The notes under the pieces: generated by a model | Seen by the model: the letters and a program-made list of their open reading frames with translations, nothing else | The model's database searches: none | Told to the model about the DNA's origin: nothing | Translations under genes and position numbers: made by a program | Part shown: one piece after another, positions 43,450 through 52,591 of the stretch | Position numbering within the stretch: the first letter of the stretch is position 1 | How the letters are laid out: each line of letters starts with the position of its first letter | Source: Rothia sp. P100 | Lineage (GTDB): Bacteria; Actinomycetota; Actinomycetes; Actinomycetales; Micrococcaceae | DNA length: 64,000 nucleotides | Assembly (NCBI RefSeq): GCF_023712425.1 | Contig: NZ_JAMAYG010000001.1 | Span: 186,001-250,000, forward strand | Direction: 5' to 3'

Positions 43450-44007
43450 CTAATCATCGAGCTGGCTGAGCATAGCTTCCATGAGGGAGTCCTGCAGCCA
43501 GGTAATGAAGTTATAGAGCAGGGCCATATACTGGTCAGTGGTTTCCACATCCTTCCACTCGGTCATCTGACTGATGCGAGCGGCGTCTTTTTCGGTCTTC
43601 AGTTCAAGCCGGGTGGCCAGGGTCAGGCGTACATCGTTGAGAGCGGTTGCCCAGGCATGGGCGTGCTCAGCGTCCAACGCTAGGTCGCCGCTCCGAGCGT
43701 CCATAGCTGCCATGTTGAGGTTAGCTATTTTGCCCCGGCGCAGTGAAAGCTCTGTAAAACGGCGGAACTCATCGGCCATCTCGGGGTCATTGCTGGCTAC
43801 GGGTAACATACGGGCCAGGGCAGGGTCCGTGGGAATCTGGGCATTTTCAGAGATACCCACCAGGTCAGCAAGCGGGTCTGTTGCAGCTTCTTCATCGGGC
43901 TCGAGTGTAAGGGCGACGTCTTCAAAGAGCTGGGTGAGAACCTGCACCTCTTCAGGTGTAAAGCGGGCGGTATAGCCTCTGGGTGTTGATTTGAAGCCTT
44001 GTGCCAT
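43450..44007 (-). CDS. DUF2017-family protein
   Basis: The 185-residue, acidic, helical protein starts MAQGFKSTPRGYTARFTPEEVQVLTQLF. It ends with a YMALLYNFITWLQDSLMEAML helix. These features and its place directly after clpS match the actinobacterial DUF2017 family. Its start overlaps the clpS stop by one base (TAATG). The constant link with clpS suggests a role in regulated proteolysis, which is inference. No catalytic motif is visible. Confidence 0.85.
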   Translation of the reverse strand: MAQGFKSTPRGYTARFTPEEVQVLTQLFEDVALTLEPDEEAATDPLADLVGISENAQIPTDPALARMLPVASNDPEMADEFRRFTELSLRRGKIANLNMAAMDARSGDLALDAEHAHAWATALNDVRLTLATRLELKTEKDAARISQMTEWKDVETTDQYMALLYNFITWLQDSLMEAMLSQLDD

Positions 44008-44339
44008 TAGCTTTCCGCCCTTTCAAAAGTTGCCCACAAACCCCAGGTATGCAGGGCTGAGGTGTGCCGTTCGGCTTCTTCTTTACTGCCGGTAAATACG
44101 GTGGCTTTGCCCTCGGTGTGCACTGTCATCATCAGTTTTTCTGCCTTGGCACGGTCATAGCCAAAATAGGAGCGGAAGACGTAACTTACATAGCTCATCA
44201 AATTAACCGGGTCATTCCACACCAGCACGTGCCAGGGTACATCGGGGGCGGTGAAGGTATCAGCATCAAGAAGATGATCAAGGTCAGGCAGGGTTTCAGC
44301 ACCGGCGGTTGATAAAACCGGCTGATATTGATTGGACAT
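44007..44339 (-). CDS. clpS: ATP-dependent Clp protease adaptor ClpS
   Basis: The 110-residue protein has the ClpS core WHVLVWNDPVNLMSYVSYVF with the N-degron pocket residues, FGYDRAKAEKLMMTVHTEGKA, and the C-terminal ALHTWGLWATFE. It delivers N-end-rule substrates to ClpAP/ClpCP. ATG 44339 gives MSNQYQPV and a 30-residue flexible N-terminus; the longer frame to 44405 lacks conservation. It is the first gene of the minus-strand cluster, divergent from pncB. Confidence 0.9.
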   Translation of the reverse strand: MSNQYQPVLSTAGAETLPDLDHLLDADTFTAPDVPWHVLVWNDPVNLMSYVSYVFRSYFGYDRAKAEKLMMTVHTEGKATVFTGSKEEAERHTSALHTWGLWATFERAES

Positions 44340-44461
44340 CTCGCGGAGGCACTCCCTTGGGGGCAAGTTATGATGGATTAGTTGCTGACTAACCCTATCT
44401 ATCATAGGGCTCGGCTAGGTCCAGCTAACGGATTGAACCGGGCGGGGGTAAACTTGTGCCC

Positions 44462-45769
44462 GTGACTTCTTCAACTGCACTTTTCACAGACCACTACGAG
44501 CTGACGATGCTGCAGGCTGCCCTGGCATCAGGTGCCGCCCACCGCAAGACCGTCTTTGAGGTCTTTACCCGCAGGCTCTCTGGCGGACGCCGCTACGGTG
44601 TGCTGGCGGGCACCGGCAGGTTCCTAGAAGGGCTGCACGACTTTCGCTTCACCTCCGATGAGATCGATTTTCTTGCTGACCGTAAAGTGGTGAACGAGCA
44701 GACCCTGGACTACCTCCGAAATTTCCGTTTTACCGGCACTATCCGAGGCTACGCTGAGGGTGAGATCTTCTTCCCCCACTCCCCCGTTTTGCAAGTTGAA
44801 GCGACCTTTGCCGAGGCTTGCATTTTAGAAACCTTCATTCTCTCCATCTTCAACTACGACTCAGCTGTAGCAACTGCGGCTTCCCGCATGAGCGTTGCCG
44901 CTGGCACCCGTCCCTGCCTTGAGATGGGCTCCCGCCGAGCCCACGAAGAAGCAGCCGTAGCAGCTGCCCGCGCCGCCGTCATCACCGGGTTCGCTGGCAC
45001 CTCTAACCTTGAAGCTGGCCGGCGTTATGGCCTGCACACCATCGGCACCAGCGCTCACTCTTTCACCCTGCTGCACGATTCTGAGCGCGAAGCATTTGAA
45101 GCTCAGCTCGAATCCCTGGGCAAGGACACCACCTTGCTCGTTGATACCTACGACGTTGAAAAGGCTGTGCGCCTTGCCGTGGAGCTAGCTGGCCCGGAGC
45201 TGGGCGGCGTTCGCCTGGACTCCGGTGATCTGGTAGCACAGGCTCAGTACGTGCGAGAGCTACTGGATTCGCTGGGAAACACCGGTACCAACATTACCGT
45301 GACCAGCGATCTCGATGAGTACGCCATTGCTTCACTGGCCGCTGCGCCCGTCAATGCCTACGGTGTGGGCACCAAACTGGTTACCGGCTCAGGTGTTCCC
45401 ACCTCGTCTATGGTCTATAAGGTAGTACTGCGTGAAAACAGCGAAGGTGTTATGGAGCCCGTGGCTAAAGCATCCTCGGGTAAAGCCTCTATCGGTGGTC
45501 AGAAGAGCGCAGTCCGCAGGCTCAACGCTAAAGGCAGGGCAACGGCTGAGGTCATTGGTGTTGATATCACTGCCCCGGCTGACTCCAACGACCGCGATCT
45601 CATGGTTGACCTGGTGGTGGACGGCGCCGTTCAACCGGGTTTCACCGGTGCCGAAGGGGTGCGCAGAGCCTCTGAGCGTCATGCCCGTTCCCTCACTGAG
45701 TTGCCTGTTGCCGCAACCCGCCTTTCACCCGGCGACCCCGTGATTCCCACCGAATTTGTGAACAGCTAA
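44462..45769 (+). CDS. pncB: Nicotinate phosphoribosyltransferase
   Basis: This enzyme makes nicotinate mononucleotide for NAD salvage. The 435-residue protein starts SSTALFTDHYELTMLQAAL and has YGLHTIGTSAHSFTLLHD with the phosphorylated His. DTYDVEKAVRLA and VRLDSGDLVAQAQYVR follow, with YGVGTKLVTGSG as phosphate loop. GTG 44462 follows TAAACT by 7 bases and is probably leaderless; an in-frame GTG at 44456 is also possible. It lies 35 bases before pncA, so the two form an NAD salvage operon. Confidence 0.95.
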   Translation: MTSSTALFTDHYELTMLQAALASGAAHRKTVFEVFTRRLSGGRRYGVLAGTGRFLEGLHDFRFTSDEIDFLADRKVVNEQTLDYLRNFRFTGTIRGYAEGEIFFPHSPVLQVEATFAEACILETFILSIFNYDSAVATAASRMSVAAGTRPCLEMGSRRAHEEAAVAAARAAVITGFAGTSNLEAGRRYGLHTIGTSAHSFTLLHDSEREAFEAQLESLGKDTTLLVDTYDVEKAVRLAVELAGPELGGVRLDSGDLVAQAQYVRELLDSLGNTGTNITVTSDLDEYAIASLAAAPVNAYGVGTKLVTGSGVPTSSMVYKVVLRENSEGVMEPVAKASSGKASIGGQKSAVRRLNAKGRATAEVIGVDITAPADSNDRDLMVDLVVDGAVQPGFTGAEGVRRASERHARSLTELPVAATRLSPGDPVIPTEFVNS

Positions 45770-45804
45770 ACTAGTAGATTCATTCTCTGGCGTAAGGAGC
45801 ACCC

Positions 45805-46431
45805 ATGCCCAAAGCACTTATTATTGTTGATGTTCAGAACGACTTTTGTGAAGGTGGTAGTTTGGCCACCGAGCGCGGCGCCGAAGTTGCTGCGCTGATT
45901 AGCGAGTATGTAGAAACCCGTCATAGTGACTACGAGGCAATCGTGGCTACCCTGGACTGGCATGTGAACCCGGGCGACCACTTCTCTGATACCCCGGATT
46001 ACAAGACCTCTTGGCCTCGTCACTGTGTAGCCGAGAGCCGTGGCGCTGATACTCACGAAAATTTGGATACCGACTACATCGAAGCATTCTTCCGTAAGGG
46101 TGCCTTTGAGGCCGCTTACTCTGGGTTTGAAGGGTTACTGGCACCCGAGAACTCGGTCATGACCGGTGAGCGCGAGGCCGGAGCAGCAGTTGAGGATGAA
46201 ACCCCCAAGCTTTCTCTGGATGACTGGTTACAGGAACACGAAATCACCGATGTTGACGTGGTGGGCATCGCCACCGATTTCTGCGTCAAGGCAACTGCCC
46301 TCGATGCTGTGGACGCTGGCTACGAGACACGAGTGCTCCTGGATCTCACCGCGCCGGTCTCTGAAGAGGGACAGGACGACGCCGTTGACGAACTAGAGGA
46401 TGCCGGCGTGACGGTCACCGAAGTTCTGTAG
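45805..46431 (+). CDS. pncA: Nicotinamidase
   Basis: The 208-residue isochorismatase-fold enzyme deamidates nicotinamide to nicotinate, the substrate of PncB. The catalytic Asp lies in ALIIVDVQNDFCEGGSLA, metal-binding residues in TLDWHVNPGDHF, and the catalytic Cys in GIATDFCVKATALDA. A strong TAAGGAG precedes the ATG. Pyrazinamide activation is known for the family and not tested here. It ends at a strong bidirectional terminator. Confidence 0.95.
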   Translation: MPKALIIVDVQNDFCEGGSLATERGAEVAALISEYVETRHSDYEAIVATLDWHVNPGDHFSDTPDYKTSWPRHCVAESRGADTHENLDTDYIEAFFRKGAFEAAYSGFEGLLAPENSVMTGEREAGAAVEDETPKLSLDDWLQEHEITDVDVVGIATDFCVKATALDAVDAGYETRVLLDLTAPVSEEGQDDAVDELEDAGVTVTEVL

Positions 46432-46453
46432 GCAGTTCAGAGCATCAAAAAAA

Positions 46454-46506
46454 TTTCGCCCAGAAGGGGTTAAAAACTACTTGTTTCTACCCCCTTCTGG
46501 GCGAAA
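46454..46506. terminator. Bidirectional terminator between pncA and the helicase gene
   Basis: TTTCGCCCAGAAGGGG and its complement form a 16-bp stem around a 21-base loop, with T-rich or A-rich flanks on both sides. Confidence 0.85.
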
Positions 46507-46527
46507 ACTTTCTAGGCGAGCCCTCGC

Positions 46528-48312
46528 TTACTTTCTGCCCACGAACCAATCCTGCAGTTTTTCAAGACGGGCTTGGAGTTGCTCGGCTGATGCCTGAGCG
46601 ACGGCGGGGCCACCGCACATACGGCGCAGCTCGTTATGAATGGAACCGTGGGGTTTGCCGGTGCGGGCAGCCCAAGCAGCAACATTCTTAGAGAGCTGGT
46701 TACGCAGGTCCTTGAGCTGACGGTGGTCCACCACCTGCGGCGCGCTGGTGGCAGGACGCCTGGAGGCATGATCCTGCTGGCGTGCACGCAGAAGAGTGCC
46801 CACCTGGTCGGCGTCCAGTAGCCCAGGTATGCCCAGGAAGTCCTGTTCTTCGTCTGACCCCACTTCAAGACCGCCAGAAGCAAATTCACTGCCGTCAAAG
46901 AGTACACCGTGGAAGGAAGCCTGAGAACCGATAGCCTCAAATCTGCCGCGCGTTAGCTGATCCGAAGCTACTTCTTCACGGTTGGCTTCTTCAATGAGGT
47001 GGTCGTCCAGGCCCTCGTTGAGCGGGTCTGCTGGCTCGTCATTGGAGCCTTTTCGATCCAAGGCGTGATCGCGTTCAGCTTCCATCTCGTTGGCTAGCAT
47101 CATGAGCTGGGGAACCGAGGGCAGGAAAACCGAGGCGGTTTCGCCGCGCTTACGCGAGCGCACAAAACGTCCAATCGCCTGGGCAAAGAAGAGCGGTGTG
47201 CTGGTTGAGGTGGCATAGACGCCCACGGCTAGACGGGGTACGTCCACGCCTTCGGATACCATGCGGACCGCCACCATCCAGCGAGCCATTCCCTCGCTGA
47301 AAGCCTCAATGTTATTGGAGGCTTCTTTGTCATCGGAGAGAATGAGGGCTGGCTTTTCTCCCGTAATTTTCTGTAGCTGGGCAGCATAGGCGCGTGCGTC
47401 AGCGTGGTCGGTAGCGATGACTAGCCCACCGGCGTCCGGTACGGTGCGACGCACCTGTGTTAGACGTTTATCAGCAGCCGAGAGCACGGTAGGGATCCAT
47501 TCGCCCTCAGGGTTGAGGGCAGTACGCCAGGCCTGGGCGGTCACGTCCTTGGTGAAGCCCTCCCCTAGGTTGGCCGCCATTTCTTCGCCGGCGCTGGTGC
47601 GCCAGCGCATCTGGCCTGAGTAGGCCATGAAAATGACCGGGCGCACCACGTGGTCTTTAAGAGCTGGGCCATAGCCGTAGGAGTAGTCAGATGTAGAGCG
47701 GCGGATGCCCTCTTTGTCCTCTTCATACTGCACAAAAGGAATAGCTGATGTGTCTGAGCGGAAGGGTGTACCGGTCAAGGCCAGACGGCGGGTGGCCGGT
47801 TCAAAGGCCTCGCGCAGACCGTCACCCCATGAGAGGGCATCACCTGCATGGTGAATTTCATCCATGATGACCAGGGTGCGGCCATTTTCGGTGCGTGCCC
47901 TGTGCAGCATGGGTTTGTTAGCAACCTGGGAGTAGGTCAGAGCTACGCCCTGATAGCCCCGGCCCGTGGTGCCGTCTGAGTTCTTAAAGTTGGGGTCAAT
48001 GGAGATACCCACTCGCGCAGCGGCATCCGCCCACTGACGCTTGAGGTGATCGGTGGGAGCCACCACGGTCATACGGTTGATAGTGCCGCGGTTGAAGAGC
48101 TCTTTCGCTACGGTGAGGGCAAAAGTTGTCTTACCCGCACCGGGGGTCGCCACCGCCATGAAGTCCCGCGGGTTCTCAGCAAAATATTTTGTCATTGCCT
48201 CTGACTGCCAGGCACGCAGTTTAGGCGCTGTGCCCCAAGCCGCTCGGTCAGGATAGGCCGGGGGTAGAGGTGCTGAGCCTTCTCCAAAGAGTGTGGGCTG
48301 TGCATCTGACAT
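46528..48312 (-). CDS. DEAH-box helicase, superfamily II
   Basis: The 594-residue protein has Walker A ATPGAGKTTFALTVAKELF, motif II as MDEIHHAG, motif III-like LTGTPFRSD, and motifs V and VI in MVSEGVDVPRLAVGVYAT and QAIGRFVRSRKRGE. This resembles the type III restriction-like or RadD-like helicases found alone in actinobacteria. A C-terminal region of about 150 residues has no recognised motif. ATG 48312 has GGGA six bases upstream; the longer frame to 48498 has no support. No methylase or nuclease subunit is adjacent, so a restriction role is not supported. Confidence 0.85.
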   Translation of the reverse strand: MSDAQPTLFGEGSAPLPPAYPDRAAWGTAPKLRAWQSEAMTKYFAENPRDFMAVATPGAGKTTFALTVAKELFNRGTINRMTVVAPTDHLKRQWADAAARVGISIDPNFKNSDGTTGRGYQGVALTYSQVANKPMLHRARTENGRTLVIMDEIHHAGDALSWGDGLREAFEPATRRLALTGTPFRSDTSAIPFVQYEEDKEGIRRSTSDYSYGYGPALKDHVVRPVIFMAYSGQMRWRTSAGEEMAANLGEGFTKDVTAQAWRTALNPEGEWIPTVLSAADKRLTQVRRTVPDAGGLVIATDHADARAYAAQLQKITGEKPALILSDDKEASNNIEAFSEGMARWMVAVRMVSEGVDVPRLAVGVYATSTSTPLFFAQAIGRFVRSRKRGETASVFLPSVPQLMMLANEMEAERDHALDRKGSNDEPADPLNEGLDDHLIEEANREEVASDQLTRGRFEAIGSQASFHGVLFDGSEFASGGLEVGSDEEQDFLGIPGLLDADQVGTLLRARQQDHASRRPATSAPQVVDHRQLKDLRNQLSKNVAAWAARTGKPHGSIHNELRRMCGGPAVAQASAEQLQARLEKLQDWFVGRK

Positions 48313-48554
48313 GGTGAGTCCCTTCCCTTGCAATGACGCTGTGCCCAAAGGGGCACCAGAAAAGTTTAGCCCCATTCGGTCAGGAATGGGGCTAGAAAAA
48401 TTACCGGCTTGGTCACGCCGATAAGTTTCTATCTGCCTTGAGTCGTTAAGGTGCTGTGATGACAGATAGTTCAGCGGTGACAGTGCGCCCCGCCACATTG
48501 TAGATCGTTACCAACCTATCAGGGGACGGCTGGCAAAGGTACCTGCGCATGAGT

Positions 48555-48590
48555 GTAGCAAGGGCGCAATGGGGGAAGCGCCCCTGCTAC
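48555..48590. terminator. Hairpin downstream of the DUF3039 gene
   Basis: GTAGCAAGGGCGC and GCGCCCCTGCTAC pair with one G-T pair or mismatch around a 10-base loop. No strong T-run follows on the minus strand. It lies 10 bases past the DUF3039 gene. Confidence 0.6.
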
Positions 48591-48600
48591 AGGTAGGGTT

Positions 48601-48888
48601 TTAGTTGTCGTCTTGCCCCGGTGCTAGACCTTCGTAGATCTCCTTGCACTCTGGGCAGACCGGGAATTTTTCGGGATCACGGCCCGGTGTCCATTTTTTG
48701 CCACACAGAGCTCTGACCGGCTTTCCGGTGAGGGCTGATTCCATGATCTTTTCTTTGCGGACATAGTGGGAGAAACGTTCGTGATCACCTGGTTCAACGT
48801 CCTGAACTTCTTCGCGTTCTAGTAGTGCTGTGCCACCGGTTCGTTGGGTTTCGGGGAAGGGATCTTCGATTCCGGGAATGGAGGACAT
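48601..48888 (-). CDS. DUF3039-family small zinc-binding protein
   Basis: The 95-residue protein has HERFSHYVRKEKIMESALTGKPVRALCGKKW and PEKFPVCPECKEIYEGL. A Cys and a CPxC pair form a probable zinc site, as in the actinobacterial DUF3039 family. AAGGA precedes the ATG. The function is unknown. It is next to, and on the same strand as, the helicase gene, with about 290 bases between them. Confidence 0.85.
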   Translation of the reverse strand: MSSIPGIEDPFPETQRTGGTALLEREEVQDVEPGDHERFSHYVRKEKIMESALTGKPVRALCGKKWTPGRDPEKFPVCPECKEIYEGLAPGQDDN

Positions 48889-48938
48889 GGCTTTCCTTTC
48901 GTGGGTTTCTTCCTAGTGTAATGGAGCTACTAGCCCTG

Positions 48939-50540
48939 TTAGCCGAAGCGGGCAACACGCTGCAACGCATCTGCCGCATGTTGCTCAAAGCGACGTGACC
49001 CTAGCTTGATCCCCAGAATCAAGATGATGAGGCCAAGTATGAGCATGGCACCACCACCGAGCCATCCCCACAGAGGGTTCCCTGTGATTTCTTGGGCCAG
49101 TAGCCCTGCCCCGCCGGGGAAAGAGAGCACCATAGGGATGAACATGATCAGACCACGGACAAGTGCCTTCGCAAAACCATCGGGCTGTTTAGGTGTTTTC
49201 CAGGGACTGGAGCCGGGCGGAGGTGCCGGAACCGAGAAATACATATCCGATAACGCGGAGACACCTAAGCTCACGAAGAAAACCCCAACCGTGGTCAACA
49301 TAATCGGAGCAAGGTAAACCGTCTGCTGGCTCACCACCAGTACATAGATCAAGCTACCAATGACCAGCAGGGGCAGATAAATCATGAGCATGGCATAGAG
49401 TCGCCCCAGTCGGTCTTCAATCCCGCGTAGGGGTGCCAGCACATGCATGGAGAAGGCGGTATTTTCATAGGAAATTAGGTAGGCAAAGATATAGCCGGCA
49501 AAAGCTGGTAGAAAGACTGTCAGGAAGAACTGCCCGATGATATTACTGCCCGTTTCTGAAGAAGGCATGGAGGTGCCCATAAAAATGAACATCGTATAAA
49601 AGAGGGGCACCATCAGGATATTGAGGTTACACCGGGTGTCCTTGAACATCATATGGAGAACACGAGCTGTAATAGCCCATCTGGGCTTGTCAGGGAAGAG
49701 CCCCATTAAGCCAAGCTTGCCCGCCTCTGAGATGGTAGCGGCCTTATGGGGGGTTAATGCCCCGACGTTAGCCATGGTCTTTTCCATTGCACGTCGCCAC
49801 ATCGCCCAGGCAAGAGCCAGGTAGACCAGGCTAATAAGTACCAGTAAACCGGCTGTGCCCCAGTGCCCCTGCCCTGCATGAACAGCCACCGCCCAGGGAG
49901 CCGCGAAAGGTGTCCATTGCAGGGAGGAAACCACCGTGGGTAGCCGGTCAATCATTGAATAGAGCCCAGTGACTGCACCCATCATGATGGGGCCCAGCAT
50001 GACCAAAATGCTAAAGCTAATAATGGTGAGAAGATTAGTGACACCGCGGCGGGCTCTCATAGGGATAGAAAGCTGTGTAATCAGGCGCGATACCACCACA
50101 ACTAGCGCTAAACCCAGCACCAGTGAAAGCGGGTAGAAGGCTAGGGCCCAGCCGGTGCTGGTCAGCGACGTGGCCGCGGCCAGACTCATCATAAGGGTGA
50201 CTGCTCCGGGGATTCCCACGAAAGCTCCCAGCATCTGCCCGCCCATAAGCTGGGGAGCAGTCAAGGGGTAGGGTGCCAGACGCTCAGGGTCCAGGGTCGC
50301 GTCGGCGGCCGCCGCTACCAGAGGTACAATCCACCAGATTAGGGAAAGTACGGTAGCAAACAGCACCATAAAAGTGAGGGACCAGGTTTTATCAACGGTA
50401 AGGCCCAAAGCCCCCAGTCCAAAGGCTGCGCCCAGTGCGTAGAGACCTCCGAAGGCTACACCGACGATCACCCACACATTTTTGCTGGTGAAAAGGGCAG
50501 CGAAATTGGCACATTTGAGTTTTAGGAGGACTGCAACCAT
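48939..50540 (-). CDS. ABC-2-type exporter membrane subunit
   Basis: The 533-residue protein has about 12 membrane segments and few charged loops. It overlaps the ATPase gene by 19 bases, so the two form one exporter. The pairing of one ATPase with a single long permease fits ABC-2 exporters of drugs, lipids or peptides. The substrate is unknown. The DUF3039 gene begins 51 bases downstream. Confidence 0.8.
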   Translation of the reverse strand: MVAVLLKLKCANFAALFTSKNVWVIVGVAFGGLYALGAAFGLGALGLTVDKTWSLTFMVLFATVLSLIWWIVPLVAAAADATLDPERLAPYPLTAPQLMGGQMLGAFVGIPGAVTLMMSLAAATSLTSTGWALAFYPLSLVLGLALVVVVSRLITQLSIPMRARRGVTNLLTIISFSILVMLGPIMMGAVTGLYSMIDRLPTVVSSLQWTPFAAPWAVAVHAGQGHWGTAGLLVLISLVYLALAWAMWRRAMEKTMANVGALTPHKAATISEAGKLGLMGLFPDKPRWAITARVLHMMFKDTRCNLNILMVPLFYTMFIFMGTSMPSSETGSNIIGQFFLTVFLPAFAGYIFAYLISYENTAFSMHVLAPLRGIEDRLGRLYAMLMIYLPLLVIGSLIYVLVVSQQTVYLAPIMLTTVGVFFVSLGVSALSDMYFSVPAPPPGSSPWKTPKQPDGFAKALVRGLIMFIPMVLSFPGGAGLLAQEITGNPLWGWLGGGAMLILGLIILILGIKLGSRRFEQHAADALQRVARFG

Positions 50541-51412
50541 GAAATACCCTCCGACACCACTCTGCCACCGACCAGGCTAACAAATCGTTCTTCAAGGCTC
50601 TGCCCTGCTCTGACCTCATCCACCGTGCCTGAAGCAAGAATGCGGCCCTTATCCATGATGGCAACATGATCGCATAGACGCTGCACTAGATCCATGACGT
50701 GGGAGGAAATAATAACCGTACCTCCGCCAGCCACATAGGCTCGCAATATGTCTTGAATATTCGATGCTGAAACAGGGTCCACCGCTTCAAAGGGCTCGTC
50801 AAGTACCAGCAGTTGCGGCGCATGAATCATGGCGCACGCTAGGGCCACTTTTTTGGTCATACCGGCTGAGTAGTCAGCGACCTGTTGGCCTGCAGCCCCG
50901 GTGAGGTCCATGGCTATTAGCAGGTCACGGGTACGATGAGCCACTGTTTGCCGATCTAACCCATGAAGCCGACCGGCGAAAGTGATCAATTGCTCACCGG
51001 TCAATTTATCGAAGAGGTGGACGCTATCTGGTAGCACCCCCACCTTACGTTTAGCGTCCAGCGGCTGCGCCCAGATGTCTGCCCCGCCAATGAGCACCTG
51101 GCCCTGGGTAGGTTTGAGCATACCGGTAGCCATAGAGAGAGAGGTGGTCTTACCCGCCCCATTGCGCCCCACCAGCCCGTAAAACGAGCCGCGGGGAACG
51201 GTCAGGTTAATTCCATCAACGACAGCTCTTTGGTCAAAAATCTTGACCAGAGACCGTATATCGAGTGCTGGGGTTCCTTGGCTCTGGGGAGCTACCTCAG
51301 CATCTACGATGTTGTCCGTTATCTGCGAAGCTACCTGGGCATGTGCAACGGGTTGCTGTAACGATTCATCGTGAGCTGGAACAGCGCTGTGGGGAAAGTT
51401 TTCTTCACTCAT
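50522..51412 (-). CDS. ABC exporter ATP-binding protein
   Basis: The 296-residue protein has Walker A GRNGAGKTTSLSM, the signature YSAGMTKKVALACAM, Walker B LLVLDEPFEAVD and the switch His in VIISSHVMDLVQ. This is the CcmA/NatA-like class of ABC-2 ATPases. An N-terminal extension of about 45 residues precedes the domain. GGAGG lies directly before ATG 51412; ATG codons at 51421 and 51439 are also in frame. Its permease gene overlaps its end. Confidence 0.9.
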   Translation of the reverse strand: MSEENFPHSAVPAHDESLQQPVAHAQVASQITDNIVDAEVAPQSQGTPALDIRSLVKIFDQRAVVDGINLTVPRGSFYGLVGRNGAGKTTSLSMATGMLKPTQGQVLIGGADIWAQPLDAKRKVGVLPDSVHLFDKLTGEQLITFAGRLHGLDRQTVAHRTRDLLIAMDLTGAAGQQVADYSAGMTKKVALACAMIHAPQLLVLDEPFEAVDPVSASNIQDILRAYVAGGGTVIISSHVMDLVQRLCDHVAIMDKGRILASGTVDEVRAGQSLEERFVSLVGGRVVSEGISWLQSS

Positions 51413-51506
51413 ACCCTCCATAGTAGTGAAACAGCGCACTAATTCCCTCCCCCGTCAGGGGGATTATCGTTTTTTCGGCTTATCGATATTCTATAGCCGT
51501 GTGAAT

Positions 51507-52445
51507 CTAGAACAGGGCAGTCATTAGAGCTGACCGGGCTTTAGTAACGCGGGGGTCGCTGGAACCTACCACTGTAAACAACTCCAGCAAACGTTCGCGC
51601 ACCGAAGTTTTAGCTTCAGTATCAACGGCTTTAAAGAGGCGCAGCAAGCGCGCAAAAGCGTCCTCAACGTGCCCACCAGCTATATCGAGATCAGCCACAT
51701 TGAGATGCGCCTGCACATCAGTGGGGTCAGCAGCAGCCTTCTCACGCTCATCAGCGAGATTCAGCCCAGCTACGCGTTCCAGAAGATGCACCTGTGCTAG
51801 ACCAATCTTGGCATCAGAGTCTGCGGGGTTCTCGTTGAGTGCACGGGTGTAGGCCGAAGTAGCAGCGGCATAATCCCCTCGGTCAAGGGCATCAATTGCC
51901 TCCGCATGCAGAGGCGGCAGGGGCTTTTCCTCTTCAGATACCACCGGTTCAAACCCCCCACGGAGACCCTGTTGAGCAGCCAGTTGAAGCACCTGTCCCA
52001 GGACGTCCGTCAACGCCTCAGTGTCAACAGGGCCGTTGAAGAGCGGGGCTGGGCGACCACCAATGATTGCTACCGCCGCTGGCACACCCTGAATTTGAAA
52101 AGCCTGCCCAATTTCAGGTGCTTTGGTGATATCTACAGCTGCCAGCAGAAGATTGCCACCCGCAGAATTAACGAGTGCCTCCGCCTGTTCTAGCATCGAG
52201 ACCGATGCTGGTGAGTGCGGTGCCCACAGGGCAAAAATTACGGCACCCTGATTGGAAAGCTGCACCAACTGCTGGAAGCTCTCAGCGTCCGTTACATCCA
52301 CGCGCCAGCTGGGTTCTCCCGCTGCTAGTGCCTCAGAAGGAGCTAGCGAGCCGTTCTGATCTTGTAGAGAAACACTTAATTCCGGGGCATTACGCACAGA
52401 GGCGGGAAGGTGTTCTGCAGAAAATTCGTTGTTAGCGGTGCTCAT
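51507..52445 (-). CDS. Thioredoxin-TPR protein lacking the CxxC motif (CnoX/YbbN-like)
   Basis: The 312-residue protein has an N-terminal thioredoxin fold in which the active site is WAPHSPAS (no cysteine), followed by IQGVPAAVAI with the cis-proline. TPR-like helices begin at about DALDRGDYAAATSAYTRAL, with ALNENPADSDAKIGLAQVHLL and LFKAVDTEAKTSVRERLLELF. This matches YbbN/CnoX holdase chaperones, which are not redox active when CxxC is lost. ATG 52445 has AGGAG upstream. It stands alone between the exporter and the AI-2E gene. Confidence 0.85.
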   Translation of the reverse strand: MSTANNEFSAEHLPASVRNAPELSVSLQDQNGSLAPSEALAAGEPSWRVDVTDAESFQQLVQLSNQGAVIFALWAPHSPASVSMLEQAEALVNSAGGNLLLAAVDITKAPEIGQAFQIQGVPAAVAIIGGRPAPLFNGPVDTEALTDVLGQVLQLAAQQGLRGGFEPVVSEEEKPLPPLHAEAIDALDRGDYAAATSAYTRALNENPADSDAKIGLAQVHLLERVAGLNLADEREKAAADPTDVQAHLNVADLDIAGGHVEDAFARLLRLFKAVDTEAKTSVRERLLELFTVVGSSDPRVTKARSALMTALF

Positions 52446-52591
52446 GGTGGTCTCCTGATTAAAGCTAGATTCTGTACTCCATGGTGCCAAACAAATCAGG
52501 GTATGCCCACCCCAGCGGGTTTTTTCTAGCCTAAGGCTGAATCAGGTATACAGTGGTAGAAAACCAGCCTTACCAGTTACGAAAATAGCCC

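Noticed and set aside
46528-48312. Helicase as part of a type III restriction or phage-defence system
   Set aside because: No methyltransferase, nuclease or other defence gene lies nearby, and the neighbours are ordinary chromosomal genes.
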